From assembly GCF_024362765.1 (NCBI RefSeq), contig NZ_CP093302.1, forward strand, positions 1,642,001 to 1,706,000: a DNA stretch of 64,000 nt. Direction: 5' to 3'. A model generated the notes under the pieces. The model made no database searches. It was given only the letters and a program-made list of their open reading frames with translations, and was not told where the DNA came from. The DNA comes from Alkalihalobacillus sp. LMS6 (lineage in GTDB: Bacteria; Bacillota; Bacilli; Bacillales; Bacillaceae_D). This document shows, in pieces, positions 56,728 to 64,000 of this stretch (its first letter is position 1; every line of letters starts with the position of its first letter). The translations under genes and the position numbers were made by a program.

Positions 56728-57810
56728 CTAAAATAAGAAGTGCTTTTTTATAATTTGATAAATGTGTTCTGCAGAATGCCCATCCCCAAATAAAGCTGGA
56801 TAGTCGGAAGGTTTATACGCTGTTTGGACAGCTTTTATAATTGCAGCAGAATCATTTGCATCGACGAGCTGGTTCCATTTGGCATCAACGGTTTCAATCC
56901 ATTCTGTTTCATCACGGAGTGTTATGCACGGTATTCCTAGCATGTAGGCTTCTTTTTGAACACCGCCTGAGTCCGTTAAAATGGTTTGCGCTTGGCTCAT
57001 GAGTGCCAGCATATCAAAATAATCCAGAGGATCAATAAACAAAAGAGATTTTCCTTCAAACTCTTTTAATCCTGGCTTGTTTTCAAGTTGCTTTTTTGTA
57101 CGTGGATGAAGGGGAAGAATGACGGTCTTATCTAAATGAGCGAACCCTTTCATAATCGCCTGTAATCGAACCGGTGAATCTGTATTTTCAGCACGGTGAA
57201 TCGTGGCTACGTAATAATCTTTCGGTTTCAGTTTTAGTTGGTCGAGAATTCTTGAGTGGCTTTTGGCTTTGTCTTGATAGTAAAGAACCGCATCATACAT
57301 GATGTCCCCAGTTGCGTGAACCCCTTTCGTCATTCCCTCGATCGCTAGTTGCTTAACGGATGATTGAGAAGGGCAAAACAGCAAGCTTGATAGATGATCG
57401 GTGACAATCCGATTAATCTCTTCTGGCATGTTGCGGTTAAACGAGCGTAATCCAGATTCGACGTGGATGATAGGAATATGAAGCTTCGATGCTGCGAGAC
57501 TACCGGCTATGGTTGAATTCGTATCACCATATACCAAGACAGCATCAGGCTTTTCTTTTAAAAGGACTTGTTCAATTTCCATTAACATCTTTCCAGTTTG
57601 TTCACCGTGAGAGCCGGAGCCAATGCCGAGATGATAATCAGGCTTTGGGATGTTTAATTGCTTGAAAAACACATCAGACATGTTGGCATTATAATGTTGA
57701 CCAGTATGAACAAGAACTTCTTTTATCGAAGTGTCTTGACTTAAACGTCGCGATACCATACAAGCTTTAATAAATTGCGGCCTTGCGCCAATAATTGTAA
57801 CGAATTTCAT
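56728..57810 (-). CDS. UDP-N-acetylglucosamine 2-epimerase-type enzyme (WecB/MnaA/WbpI)
   Basis: A 360-residue 2-epimerase with IGARPQFIKA (start), VHTGQHYNANMSD, GSGSHGEQTGKM, VYGDTNSTIAGSLAA, HVESGLRSFNRNMPEEINR and LTDSGGVQKEAYMLGIPCITLRDETEW. It inverts C2 of UDP-GlcNAc, or, in the company of WbpA/B/D/E homologues, of UDP-GlcNAc(3NAc)A to the ManNAc(3NAc)A form (WbpI). The long frame upstream to 57990 is not used: AAAGGAGG lies 5 bases before the ATG at 57810. Encoded against the surrounding glycan genes. Confidence 0.9.
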   Translation of the reverse strand: MKFVTIIGARPQFIKACMVSRRLSQDTSIKEVLVHTGQHYNANMSDVFFKQLNIPKPDYHLGIGSGSHGEQTGKMLMEIEQVLLKEKPDAVLVYGDTNSTIAGSLAASKLHIPIIHVESGLRSFNRNMPEEINRIVTDHLSSLLFCPSQSSVKQLAIEGMTKGVHATGDIMYDAVLYYQDKAKSHSRILDQLKLKPKDYYVATIHRAENTDSPVRLQAIMKGFAHLDKTVILPLHPRTKKQLENKPGLKEFEGKSLLFIDPLDYFDMLALMSQAQTILTDSGGVQKEAYMLGIPCITLRDETEWIETVDAKWNQLVDANDSAAIIKAVQTAYKPSDYPALFGDGHSAEHIYQIIKKHFLF

Positions 57811-57863
57811 TGTTTCCTCCTTTAGGTGCACCAATCTCGTAATTGTTTCATTCGATACTAGTA

Positions 57864-57871
57864 AATGTATG
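57864..57871 (-). promoter_or_regulatory. Candidate sigma-E-like -10 element upstream of the 2-epimerase
   Basis: The minus strand reads CATACATT, a perfect match to the sigma-E -10 consensus CATACANT. The -35 region is only a partial match, so this is weak on its own. Confidence 0.3.
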
Positions 57872-57941
57872 AATAAAAAGAGAAGAATGGCACGGCGACA
57901 ATGGGAAATAGATACGTAACCTAAGCAGGAAGAGGGATGAA

Positions 57942-59144
57942 ATGAAACATATTTGTTTTTTAGTGGCCGAGCATCCTTTTTTAGACGCACGAATTTTTCA
58001 AAAGGAAGCTAAGAGCCTGGTGCGACGAGGGTATAAGGTAACGTTAATCGTGCCGAAGAAAAAAGGTCGTTTGTTCGATACAAGCGGTCGCTTGCTAACG
58101 GAACAATTTTTAGAACAAGCATTTGAATATGAAGGCGTTCATTTCTTGGCTTATGATCCACCAAAACAAAAGCGACAACTCGCTCGACAAATCGCACTTT
58201 TAAAATCAGGGAAACTAGAGTCAATGCCCTCACCTTGCGTGGATCTTGCTGTCTCCGTTGAAGCTGATCTTTATCAGGCGCATGAGTTTGCTTCTTGCTA
58301 TGATGGCGTGATGGTCAAGCGAGCGCTTAAATCGAAAGGGAAAGAAGTGAAGCTAGTTTATGACAGTCATGAACTTGTTCCTGACCCTTTAGAACCTTAT
58401 AGTCAAAGAGTGTTTCAACAAATGAGCACACTTTTAAAAGAGCTGTTTCTGGAAGTAGACACGATTTTTACAGTCTCTCCTTCTATTAGAAACTACTATC
58501 AAAAGTTGGGCTATACAAAGCCAATTGACATTCTTTATAATTCGCCGTTTCTAATGCCTTTTAAACAGGAAGAAAAGCACCGTTCTTCTCCGCTCGTTCT
58601 CGGTTACATCGGCAAGCTGACGAAAAACAAGGGAGATGCTGACAAACTTATTGAGATTGTGAAACGTGCCAATCAAACAATTCCTTTGCAAGCTCTCATC
58701 ATTGGCGATCGAATCGAAACAGAGTCTATTCCAGCCACCATTCGTAAGAACATCCGTTCAACTGGCTGGTTGCCCTACGAACAGATCGTGATGGCTTGTG
58801 CCACAATTGACGTTGGCTGGATTGAGCTGAACACATCGAATGCATTAAACCGTATGTATTCAATGCCAAATAAATTCTTTAGCTATTTAGAACGTGCCAT
58901 TCCACCAATTGTTCCTAGCAGTAAAGATATGGAAGATTTTATTAATACGTATGAATGTGGATTTATCATAGAAAAAAGTGGTTCTGTTGACGCATACGTA
59001 GAGAAGCTAATTGATCTGTATCAAGATCGCTCAAAACTCTTACTGGCTGGTCAAAAAGGTAGATATGTTCTTGAAAAAACGTATAGCTGGGATCAAATGG
59101 AATACCGTTTGTACGCACGATATGCACAACTCTTTCAAGTCTAA
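57942..59144 (+). CDS. GT4-type glycosyltransferase, copy 2
   Basis: A 400-residue GT-B glycosyltransferase, paralogous to the one at 55396 (AEHPFLDARIFQKEAKSLVRRGYKV; VYDSHELVPDP; FTVSPSI; NRMYSMPNKFFSYLERAIPP). The two flank the oppositely oriented 2-epimerase. AAGCAGGAAGAGGGATGA precedes the ATG. Acceptor and donor unknown; linking uronic acid derivatives made by the locus is a reasonable guess. Confidence 0.85.
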   Translation: MKHICFLVAEHPFLDARIFQKEAKSLVRRGYKVTLIVPKKKGRLFDTSGRLLTEQFLEQAFEYEGVHFLAYDPPKQKRQLARQIALLKSGKLESMPSPCVDLAVSVEADLYQAHEFASCYDGVMVKRALKSKGKEVKLVYDSHELVPDPLEPYSQRVFQQMSTLLKELFLEVDTIFTVSPSIRNYYQKLGYTKPIDILYNSPFLMPFKQEEKHRSSPLVLGYIGKLTKNKGDADKLIEIVKRANQTIPLQALIIGDRIETESIPATIRKNIRSTGWLPYEQIVMACATIDVGWIELNTSNALNRMYSMPNKFFSYLERAIPPIVPSSKDMEDFINTYECGFIIEKSGSVDAYVEKLIDLYQDRSKLLLAGQKGRYVLEKTYSWDQMEYRLYARYAQLFQV

Positions 59145-59184
59145 TACATGAATTTCCACGAATCTCTTGATCAAGCTGTCCATA

Positions 59185-59211
59185 ACATCTCATTCTCTTG
59201 AACATACAGTA
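59185..59211 (+). promoter_or_regulatory. Candidate sigma-K (mother-cell) promoter of the dehydrogenase-aminotransferase pair
   Basis: AC (59185-59186), 16-nt spacer, then CATACAGTA (59203-59211), matching the sigma-K -10 CATANNNTA completely. The first eight bases also match the sigma-E -10 CATACANT, with a poorer -35. It lies 39 bases before the start codon. No sigma-A alternative stands out. Confidence 0.55.
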
Positions 59212-59249
59212 TGTAATGAAGCTGAAACTGATAGAGAAGGGGCGAAGTT

Positions 59250-60545
59250 ATGGAAGAATATCCGAAGCAACAAACAGTAGCTGTCGTTGGGTTAGGAAAG
59301 ATTGGCTTAACGATGGCAGCAATTTATGCAAGCAACGGTTTTCGAGTGATTGGCGCAGATGTCAATCCTGCTGTGATTCAATCTGTCAATGCAGGAGAAT
59401 CTCACGTTAAGAATGAACCTGGGTTAAAAGAGCTGGTCGAATTAGGTCATAAACGTCAAGTGTTAAGCGCAACCCTCGATACGAAGGAGGCTGTATCAAA
59501 AGCTGATATTGTGATCGTCGTTGTCCCTGTACTCGTTTATGAAGACAATGATGTGGATTACACGTATATGGATGCAGCAGTAGAGGAAATTGCTGCTGGA
59601 TTGACGAAAGGCACGACGGTTATTTTTGAAACGACTTTGCCAACTGGAGATACGAGAAATCGATTTGGCGTCAAATTAGAAGCTGTATCTGGCTTAAAAG
59701 CAGGCACAGACTTCTTTTTAGCGTATAGTCCTGAGCGCGTCTATTCAAATAAAATTTTAAGTGATTTGAAAAAATATCCTAAAATTGTTGGTGGCGTGAA
59801 TGAAAAAAGCTTAACACGCGCTTCTGCATTTTATAAGCAAGCCATTCAAGCTGATATTATTGAAGTGGAATCATCTGAAACCGCAGAGTTCGCAAAAGTA
59901 GCAGAATGCGTGTATCGGGATGTTAATATTGCTCTAGCAAATGAACTTGCCGTATATGCAACTAAAATGCATGTAAATATCCGTGAAGTCATTCAAGCGA
60001 GCAATACCCAACCTTATTCGCATATTCACTCACCAGGAATAGGTGTTGGTGGCCATTGTATTCCTATCTACCCGTACTTTTTTATGAAAAGAGGCTTGTC
60101 AGAAGGACTTGCTCATTTAGCAAGAGACGTGAATGATGGCATGGCAGCTTATTCGATTCAAGAAATTGAACAAGAATTGGACGGGCTGAATGGCAAAAAC
60201 ATTCTCATCCTCGGCTTATCTTATCGTGAAAACGTGAAAGAAGAAACGAAATCAACCACATGGCTTTTGCTTGATCAATTAAAGAAGAAACAAGCAAACG
60301 TAGTTGTTCATGATCCAATGTTTTCTGAACAAGAATTAAAAGAAAGAGCGCTTTTACCGTTTTCTTTTACAAGTGAGGCGTCTAAAGAGATTGACGCAAT
60401 TATTGTGCAAGCCTTTCACGATGAGTATCAAACCATCGAATTTGACTCATTCCCTTCATGTAAACTTTTATTTGACGGGCGTAATGCGGTTGATCCAAAG
60501 AAATTATCTAAAACAGGCATCCGCTACAAAGGATTAGGCCTATGA
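59250..60545 (+). CDS. UDP-N-acetylhexosamine 6-dehydrogenase (WbpA/WecC-like)
   Basis: A 431-residue nucleotide-sugar dehydrogenase with an N-terminal NAD fold (VAVVGLGKIGLTMA), the central ETTLPTGDTRNRFG and SPERVYSNKILSDLKKYPKIVGG, and the catalytic Cys270 in GVGGHCIPIYPYF. The domain order and VVVVPVL region match the UDP-GlcNAc or UDP-ManNAc 6-dehydrogenase group. In this locus it would make UDP-GlcNAcA, the entry step to the diacetamido-uronic acid. GAGAAGGGGCGAAGTT precedes the ATG; it overlaps the aminotransferase gene by 4 bases. Confidence 0.9.
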   Translation: MEEYPKQQTVAVVGLGKIGLTMAAIYASNGFRVIGADVNPAVIQSVNAGESHVKNEPGLKELVELGHKRQVLSATLDTKEAVSKADIVIVVVPVLVYEDNDVDYTYMDAAVEEIAAGLTKGTTVIFETTLPTGDTRNRFGVKLEAVSGLKAGTDFFLAYSPERVYSNKILSDLKKYPKIVGGVNEKSLTRASAFYKQAIQADIIEVESSETAEFAKVAECVYRDVNIALANELAVYATKMHVNIREVIQASNTQPYSHIHSPGIGVGGHCIPIYPYFFMKRGLSEGLAHLARDVNDGMAAYSIQEIEQELDGLNGKNILILGLSYRENVKEETKSTTWLLLDQLKKKQANVVVHDPMFSEQELKERALLPFSFTSEASKEIDAIIVQAFHDEYQTIEFDSFPSCKLLFDGRNAVDPKKLSKTGIRYKGLGL

Positions 60546-61669
60546 GTAAACAAGGAAAAGAATCGTTTATCCCAATGGTAGATTTGAAAAGAGAGTATGT
60601 CGTGTTAAAACCTCATTTGCTTAAAGGCATTATGGATGTTTTAAATAGTGGTCACTATATTTTAGGGGAAAAAGGGCGATTGCTTGAAGCGCAAATTGCT
60701 GAATACGTAGGAGCAAGCTATGCAAGTGGAGTCGCAAACGGAACAGACGCCTTATATTTGGCGTTAAAAGCACTTGATATTGGACCAGGTGATGAAGTCA
60801 TTACAACACCTTTTACGTTTTTTGCAACAGGTGAAGTAATTGCACAAGTTGGCGCTACGCCTGTTTTTGCTGATATTGAAAAAAACAGCTACAACCTCGA
60901 CCCTAAAGAAGTGGCAAAAAAAGTGACAGATCAAACAAAAGCGATTCTTGTTGTTCATCTTTTTGGGCAGGCGGCAAATATGAACGCGTTACGAGCGATT
61001 GCCGATGAGCATGAACTTTATATTGTTGAAGATGCATGCCAAGCAATCGGAACGGAATGGAAGCGTCAGCGTGTAGGTGCTTTAGGCGATGTAGGCTGTT
61101 TTTCCTTTTTTCCATCAAAAAGTTTAGGGGCTTTTGGCGATGCTGGCATGGTTGTCACCAATTCTGAAGCGGTTCATCAAAAATTGACGGCATTACGTAA
61201 CCATGGAAGTACGAGTAAATACCGACATGCATCAATTGGACAAAATAGTCGCCTTGATGAAATCCAAGCAGCTGTTTTACTTGCGAAGTTAAAGTTCCTT
61301 GACCTTTTTCTTTTAAAGCGAAATGATATTGCAAAGCGTTACACTTTAGGATTAGATGATTCAATCAAAAAACCTGCTATAAACAAAACAAGAAGTCATA
61401 CCTTTCATCAATATTGCATTGAATTTGATGATCGAGATGCCGTTGCAGACTATTTGGAAGAGCAAGGAATCGCATCAGCCGTTTACTACCCTGTTCCGCT
61501 GCACCTACAGGAAGCGTTTGCTTATCTTGGCTTGAAAAAAGGTGATTTTCCACATGCTGAAGCAGCAGCGGATCGAATTTTAGCTTTACCGATTTCTCCA
61601 GAATTATCAATTGAAGAGCAAGAGTTGATCATCGCGCATATCAATCATTTTATTGATACCAATCGTTAA
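60542..61669 (+). CDS. DegT/DnrJ/EryC1-family PLP aminotransferase (WbpE/WlbC-like)
   Basis: A 375-residue sugar aminotransferase with VANGTDALYLALKALDIGPGDEVITTPFTFFATGEVI (about residues 62-97), VEDACQAIG and FFPSKSLGAFGDAGMV with the PLP lysine K193. FHQYCIEFDDRD and the C-terminal YYPVPLHLQ are typical of WbpE-type 3-aminotransferases. It would aminate the 3-keto sugar made by the Gfo/Idh/MocA oxidoreductase at the right edge. Coupled by a 4-base overlap to the dehydrogenase; convergent (overlapping by 4 bases) with the GT2 gene. Confidence 0.9.
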   Translation: MSKQGKESFIPMVDLKREYVVLKPHLLKGIMDVLNSGHYILGEKGRLLEAQIAEYVGASYASGVANGTDALYLALKALDIGPGDEVITTPFTFFATGEVIAQVGATPVFADIEKNSYNLDPKEVAKKVTDQTKAILVVHLFGQAANMNALRAIADEHELYIVEDACQAIGTEWKRQRVGALGDVGCFSFFPSKSLGAFGDAGMVVTNSEAVHQKLTALRNHGSTSKYRHASIGQNSRLDEIQAAVLLAKLKFLDLFLLKRNDIAKRYTLGLDDSIKKPAINKTRSHTFHQYCIEFDDRDAVADYLEEQGIASAVYYPVPLHLQEAFAYLGLKKGDFPHAEAAADRILALPISPELSIEEQELIIAHINHFIDTNR

Positions 61670-62910
61670 TGATCGAGCTGTTTAAGAAAACCATTCCACT
61701 TGGAGTGGTTTTTTTGTGTAATGCTTTGAGCGTGATCCCGAACATTATAAATGGTGAAGTCTTCGTAGTGAAGCGGCCCAATTTTCGCTAATTGATAGAT
61801 TGTGGAAACATCTTCATATAAGCGTCCTTCTTCATATGGAGACTGGATGAAACCTCCTAAACATCTTAACGAGGCGGTTCGGTAGATACGGGGTCCAAGT
61901 GGAAACCGGTATTGGCGTAAGGAGGAGCTGGACGATACGGCTCTTCCTTTTGCAATTCCTTTGTAGGTGAGCTGGTGCAACCTTTCTTCTTTCCAACGGC
62001 GTAAATTTCCGTAAAGAAGTGGGGAGCTAGTGGGCCACGTTTTAAGGGTTTCTGCTAAAACCGAAAAGGCATTTGGGTCTAGCCAATCGTCTGCATCTAG
62101 TTCGAGAATAAAAGGCGTTTGCACAGATGGAAGTAAATCATTCAGTGCATGTACTTTCCCTTGGTTATGGTCAGTAAAGGACGTAGTAACTGTTGGGTGA
62201 TTCCAATTTGTTAATCGATACGGTGATGAATCTGTAGAACCGTCATCGCTTACAAAAATGGCTTCCGGTACGATGGATCCTGTTAAACAAGAAGCAATGG
62301 CAATATCCAGATAGTTTCCTTGATTATAGTTCGCGATTAAGACTGTAACAGGAATGGTTTGGCTTTGCGCTTGCTCAAGTTCGTAAAGTTGTTGCCAATC
62401 TGCAATTGATCGATATGTTGTGCTTTTATTTCTATTTGAAGCAGTTGCCCAGTTGCTGGATTGGGTGACGAGGTTCTTTTTTTCACTTGGCAACGTGCAA
62501 AGATAAAAGGGAAGCAATGATTCTTGAAAGGGAAGCAACCATTTGTCTGGAAACGGAAAGTGTAAAATAGCGTGATTGGTTATGAGGCAGGCAAAATGGT
62601 TCCCGGTGACGATCGTATCTTGTTGGGTTAGTTGATGGATAGCTATATCTTTGGACAAGGATGCCTGAGAATCAACAATAAGCGTGTGTGACGCATTCAT
62701 TTTCGGTAACAAGTGATTAAGCGTGGCGCCATAATCATCATCCAGTAAGGGGATTGAAATCACATCTGCACTTGTTTCCGAGAAGTGGCAGTTGGATGGA
62801 TGAATACAATAGACTGCGTCAATCTTAAGATTTGTTTGTTTAAGAGGTTGGAGCATTTTTAGAAATGAGTGGTTATGCTTAAAAGCAAGAATCACAACGG
62901 AGACCAACAT
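61666..62910 (-). CDS. GT2-family glycosyltransferase
   Basis: A 414-residue protein. The C-terminal half carries a GT-A catalytic domain (about residues 185-390: TVLIANYNQGNYLDIAIASCL; VSDDGSTDSSPYRL; LELDADDWLDPNAF with the DXD-like motif). The N-terminal 180 residues form an additional domain without a motif I can identify. TAGGAGGTTTACT precedes the ATG. It belongs by position to the glycan locus and is transcribed opposite to the dehydrogenase pair. Confidence 0.82.
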   Translation of the reverse strand: MLVSVVILAFKHNHSFLKMLQPLKQTNLKIDAVYCIHPSNCHFSETSADVISIPLLDDDYGATLNHLLPKMNASHTLIVDSQASLSKDIAIHQLTQQDTIVTGNHFACLITNHAILHFPFPDKWLLPFQESLLPFYLCTLPSEKKNLVTQSSNWATASNRNKSTTYRSIADWQQLYELEQAQSQTIPVTVLIANYNQGNYLDIAIASCLTGSIVPEAIFVSDDGSTDSSPYRLTNWNHPTVTTSFTDHNQGKVHALNDLLPSVQTPFILELDADDWLDPNAFSVLAETLKTWPTSSPLLYGNLRRWKEERLHQLTYKGIAKGRAVSSSSSLRQYRFPLGPRIYRTASLRCLGGFIQSPYEEGRLYEDVSTIYQLAKIGPLHYEDFTIYNVRDHAQSITQKNHSKWNGFLKQLDH

Positions 62911-63043
62911 AGTAAACCTCCTATTTTCGTATATCCAAAAGACCCTGAGACACTCATGGAATTCAACAGCAATTAGGTCAATTAAACAAGCAATCTTTCA
63001 ATTTATACATTAACTAAAGAGAGACTTACAAAGGAGGGATAGA

Positions 63044-63304
63044 ATGTTTATAACTCGTTTTTTCTTTTTCATTAAATCATTGTTTCAATCTATATTTTTT
63101 CCAGCTTGTTGCAACCATCCTGTGACGAAGCGAGAACAGCTTTGGTGTTTAATCGGAAGAGAAATTGAAGGATCAACACCATTTGGCTTTTTATCAGGGA
63201 CGTTAGTAGCTGTAGAACATGACTACATTGTGCTGCTTGATGAGACTAATGCACAAGTTCTTGTACGCATTGCAAAGATTGAAACCGTTCGACCATTAGC
63301 TTAG
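63044..63304 (+). CDS. Small DUF2642-like protein, copy 1
   Basis: An 86-residue protein with an N-terminal hydrophobic, aromatic-rich stretch (about residues 1-22) and a C-terminal small beta-barrel-like region (LIGREIEGST...GTLVAVEHDYIVLLDE...VRIAKIETVRP) resembling the SH3/LSm-like fold of DUF2642 spore-associated proteins. The assignment is by pattern, not by a strong motif. AAAGGAGGGATAG precedes the ATG. The next small gene follows after 19 bases with a similar fold, suggesting a co-transcribed pair. Confidence 0.6.
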   Translation: MFITRFFFFIKSLFQSIFFPACCNHPVTKREQLWCLIGREIEGSTPFGFLSGTLVAVEHDYIVLLDETNAQVLVRIAKIETVRPLA

Positions 63305-63323
63305 TAAAAAGGAGGAGACCCGA

Positions 63324-63533
63324 TTGTTTAAACGCTTTTTATATCAAGAGTTATCGAAAAGACTGACTGCTCGAGTTGAAGTGACAACAGATACGAATTT
63401 GATTGAAGGAATGATTGTTCGCGTTACGCCATCGTTCCTTGTCATTGATGTCACAGATGGTTATGAAGCAGGGTCAAACCAATATATATTCATTGATTCG
63501 ATTAACTATGTACGATTTCCACAAGCCGCATAA
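63324..63533 (+). CDS. Small DUF2642-like protein, copy 2 (TTG start)
   Basis: A 69-residue protein with the pattern LTARVEVTTDTNLIEGMIVRVTPSFLVIDVTD...YIFIDSINYVRFP, again a small all-beta fold like DUF2642. The start is TTG at 63324 with GGAGGAG upstream. Related proteins are found in Bacillus spore coats; a coat or exosporium role here is inference supported by the neighbouring glycan genes. Confidence 0.6.
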   Translation: MFKRFLYQELSKRLTARVEVTTDTNLIEGMIVRVTPSFLVIDVTDGYEAGSNQYIFIDSINYVRFPQAA

Positions 63534-63538
63534 TAAAG

Positions 63539-63573
63539 AAAACCACTTCTAATTCGTTTTAGAAGTGGTTTTT
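63539..63573. terminator. Bidirectional terminator between the small genes and the oxidoreductase gene
   Basis: An 11-12-bp stem AAACCACTTCT/AGAAGTGGTTT with a 10-nt loop, flanked by A-rich bases on the left and Ts on the right. Confidence 0.85.
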
Positions 63574-63583
63574 GCTGTTGATT

Positions 63584-64000
63584 TTATTTTGTATGCTTTT
63601 CGATAGACTGACTAATTTGATTTGCTACTATCAATGCTTTAATTCCATCGTCGGCGGTTACAGCTGGTGTCTTCTTTTCTTTTAAACAAGAGAGAAACGA
63701 CTGCAATTCGAGTGTTAAAGGTTGCTGAATTGTAGGGGCGTGAATCGTTTCTGTAATTGAACGTGCGTACGGTCCTGTTGAGTCAGATCGTCTTGTAATC
63801 GCAAGCTCATTCGTTAATAAATTTGCTACCATATAAGCGTTCTCTGTTAATAGATGAATCGAACGTATATTTTTATTTGATTGGTAACTTGCTGTTAATT
63901 GGATTGCGGCACCTGTAGAGGTTTTCGCAATGGCAACCGCATGAATAGGTAATCCTTTTGATAAGTGGCCAATTGTATAAATGGTATTAAGACAATCAGG
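63584..64000 (-). CDS. Gfo/Idh/MocA-family oxidoreductase (WbpB/WlbA-like), C-terminal part
   Basis: The minus-strand frame is open from base 64000 to a TAA at 63584, giving the last 138 residues. It contains NTIYTIGHLSKGLPIHAV, TSTGAAIQLTASYQSNKNI and the C-terminal PLTLELQSFLSCLKEKKTPAVTADDGIKALIVANQISQS, typical of the C-terminal domain of sugar oxidoreductases. In the diacetamido-uronic acid route WbpB oxidises C3 of UDP-GlcNAcA. The N-terminal NAD domain lies beyond the window, so the exact subtype cannot be fixed. Confidence 0.8.
   Translation of the reverse strand, partial: PDCLNTIYTIGHLSKGLPIHAVAIAKTSTGAAIQLTASYQSNKNIRSIHLLTENAYMVANLLTNELAITRRSDSTGPYARSITETIHAPTIQQPLTLELQSFLSCLKEKKTPAVTADDGIKALIVANQISQSIEKHTK

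Noticed and set aside
56728-57990. Longer 420-codon form of the 2-epimerase
   Set aside because: The 60 extra N-terminal residues do not belong to the family and AAAGGAGG sits directly before the ATG at 57810.
63004-63016. TATACATT/CATTAACTA as a sporulation promoter of the small DUF2642-like genes
   Set aside because: Each is one base from the sigma-E or sigma-K -10, but no suitable -35 lies at the right spacing.

Overview
The window looks like a stretch of chromosome from an endospore-forming, low-to-mid GC Bacillaceae, probably an alkaliphilic or soil Bacillus relative. The evidence is the set of typical families: ClpE with CtsR-type boxes, a SpoIISA/SpoIISB toxin-antitoxin pair, MccA/MccB, a YitW-type Fe-S factor, an NhaC antiporter, a YtvA-type LOV photoreceptor, PucR/PucF/PucG/allantoinase, PerR-like boxes at katG, and Bacillus-like ribosome binding sites with several TTG and GTG starts. 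I cannot name the species. I see no rRNA, tRNA, insertion sequence, prophage or CRISPR array.

Layout. 1-3 kb: clpE (runs off the left edge) and an Eis-like acetyltransferase. 3-6.3 kb: two luciferase-like oxidoreductase paralogues flanking spoIISA and a 50-codon GTG-start antitoxin gene. 6.4-12 kb: mccAB, exonuclease III, a YebC-family gene, a PH-domain membrane protein and a formyl-THF cyclo-ligase-like gene. 12-15 kb: an ATP-grasp protein, then an acetamidase/formamidase followed 6 bp later by a striking gene in which an XRE-like helix-turn-helix is fused to a degenerate F1-ATPase beta-subunit-like domain. 15-22 kb: yitW-like gene, SDR-DUF2867 protein, nhaC-type antiporter, GNAT, katG. 22-28 kb: sugar ABC importer without its ATPase, GH3 hexosaminidase and ROK regulator. 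28-34 kb: AbgT transporter, two M20 amidohydrolases and an unusual winged-helix regulator. 34-37.4 kb: an A+T-rich XRE-TPR regulator, a proline symporter and a small lipoprotein. 37.4-46 kb: a ureide (allantoin) degradation region: pucG, pucF, pucR, flavohaemoglobin, YfcC-type permease and allantoinase. 46-48.6 kb: LOV-STAS photoreceptor, then TetR and MFS genes sharing a palindromic operator. 48.7-53.6 kb: a galactonate/2-keto-3-deoxy-sugar operon (IclR, PfkB kinase, aldolase, dehydratase, GntP). 53.8-64 kb: a glycan locus with four glycosyltransferases and genes matching each step of a UDP-2,3-diacetamido-2,3-dideoxy-uronic acid route (6-dehydrogenase, Gfo/Idh/MocA oxidoreductase, aminotransferase, N-acetyltransferase, 2-epimerase), plus two small genes resembling DUF2642 spore proteins.

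The two most interesting points are the HTH/F1-beta fusion beside the acetamidase and the glycan locus. The glycan locus has a near-consensus sporulation (mother-cell) promoter in front of its dehydrogenase-aminotransferase pair and no visible flippase or polymerase, which suggests cytoplasmic decoration of spore-surface proteins. Both functional readings are inference from sequence.
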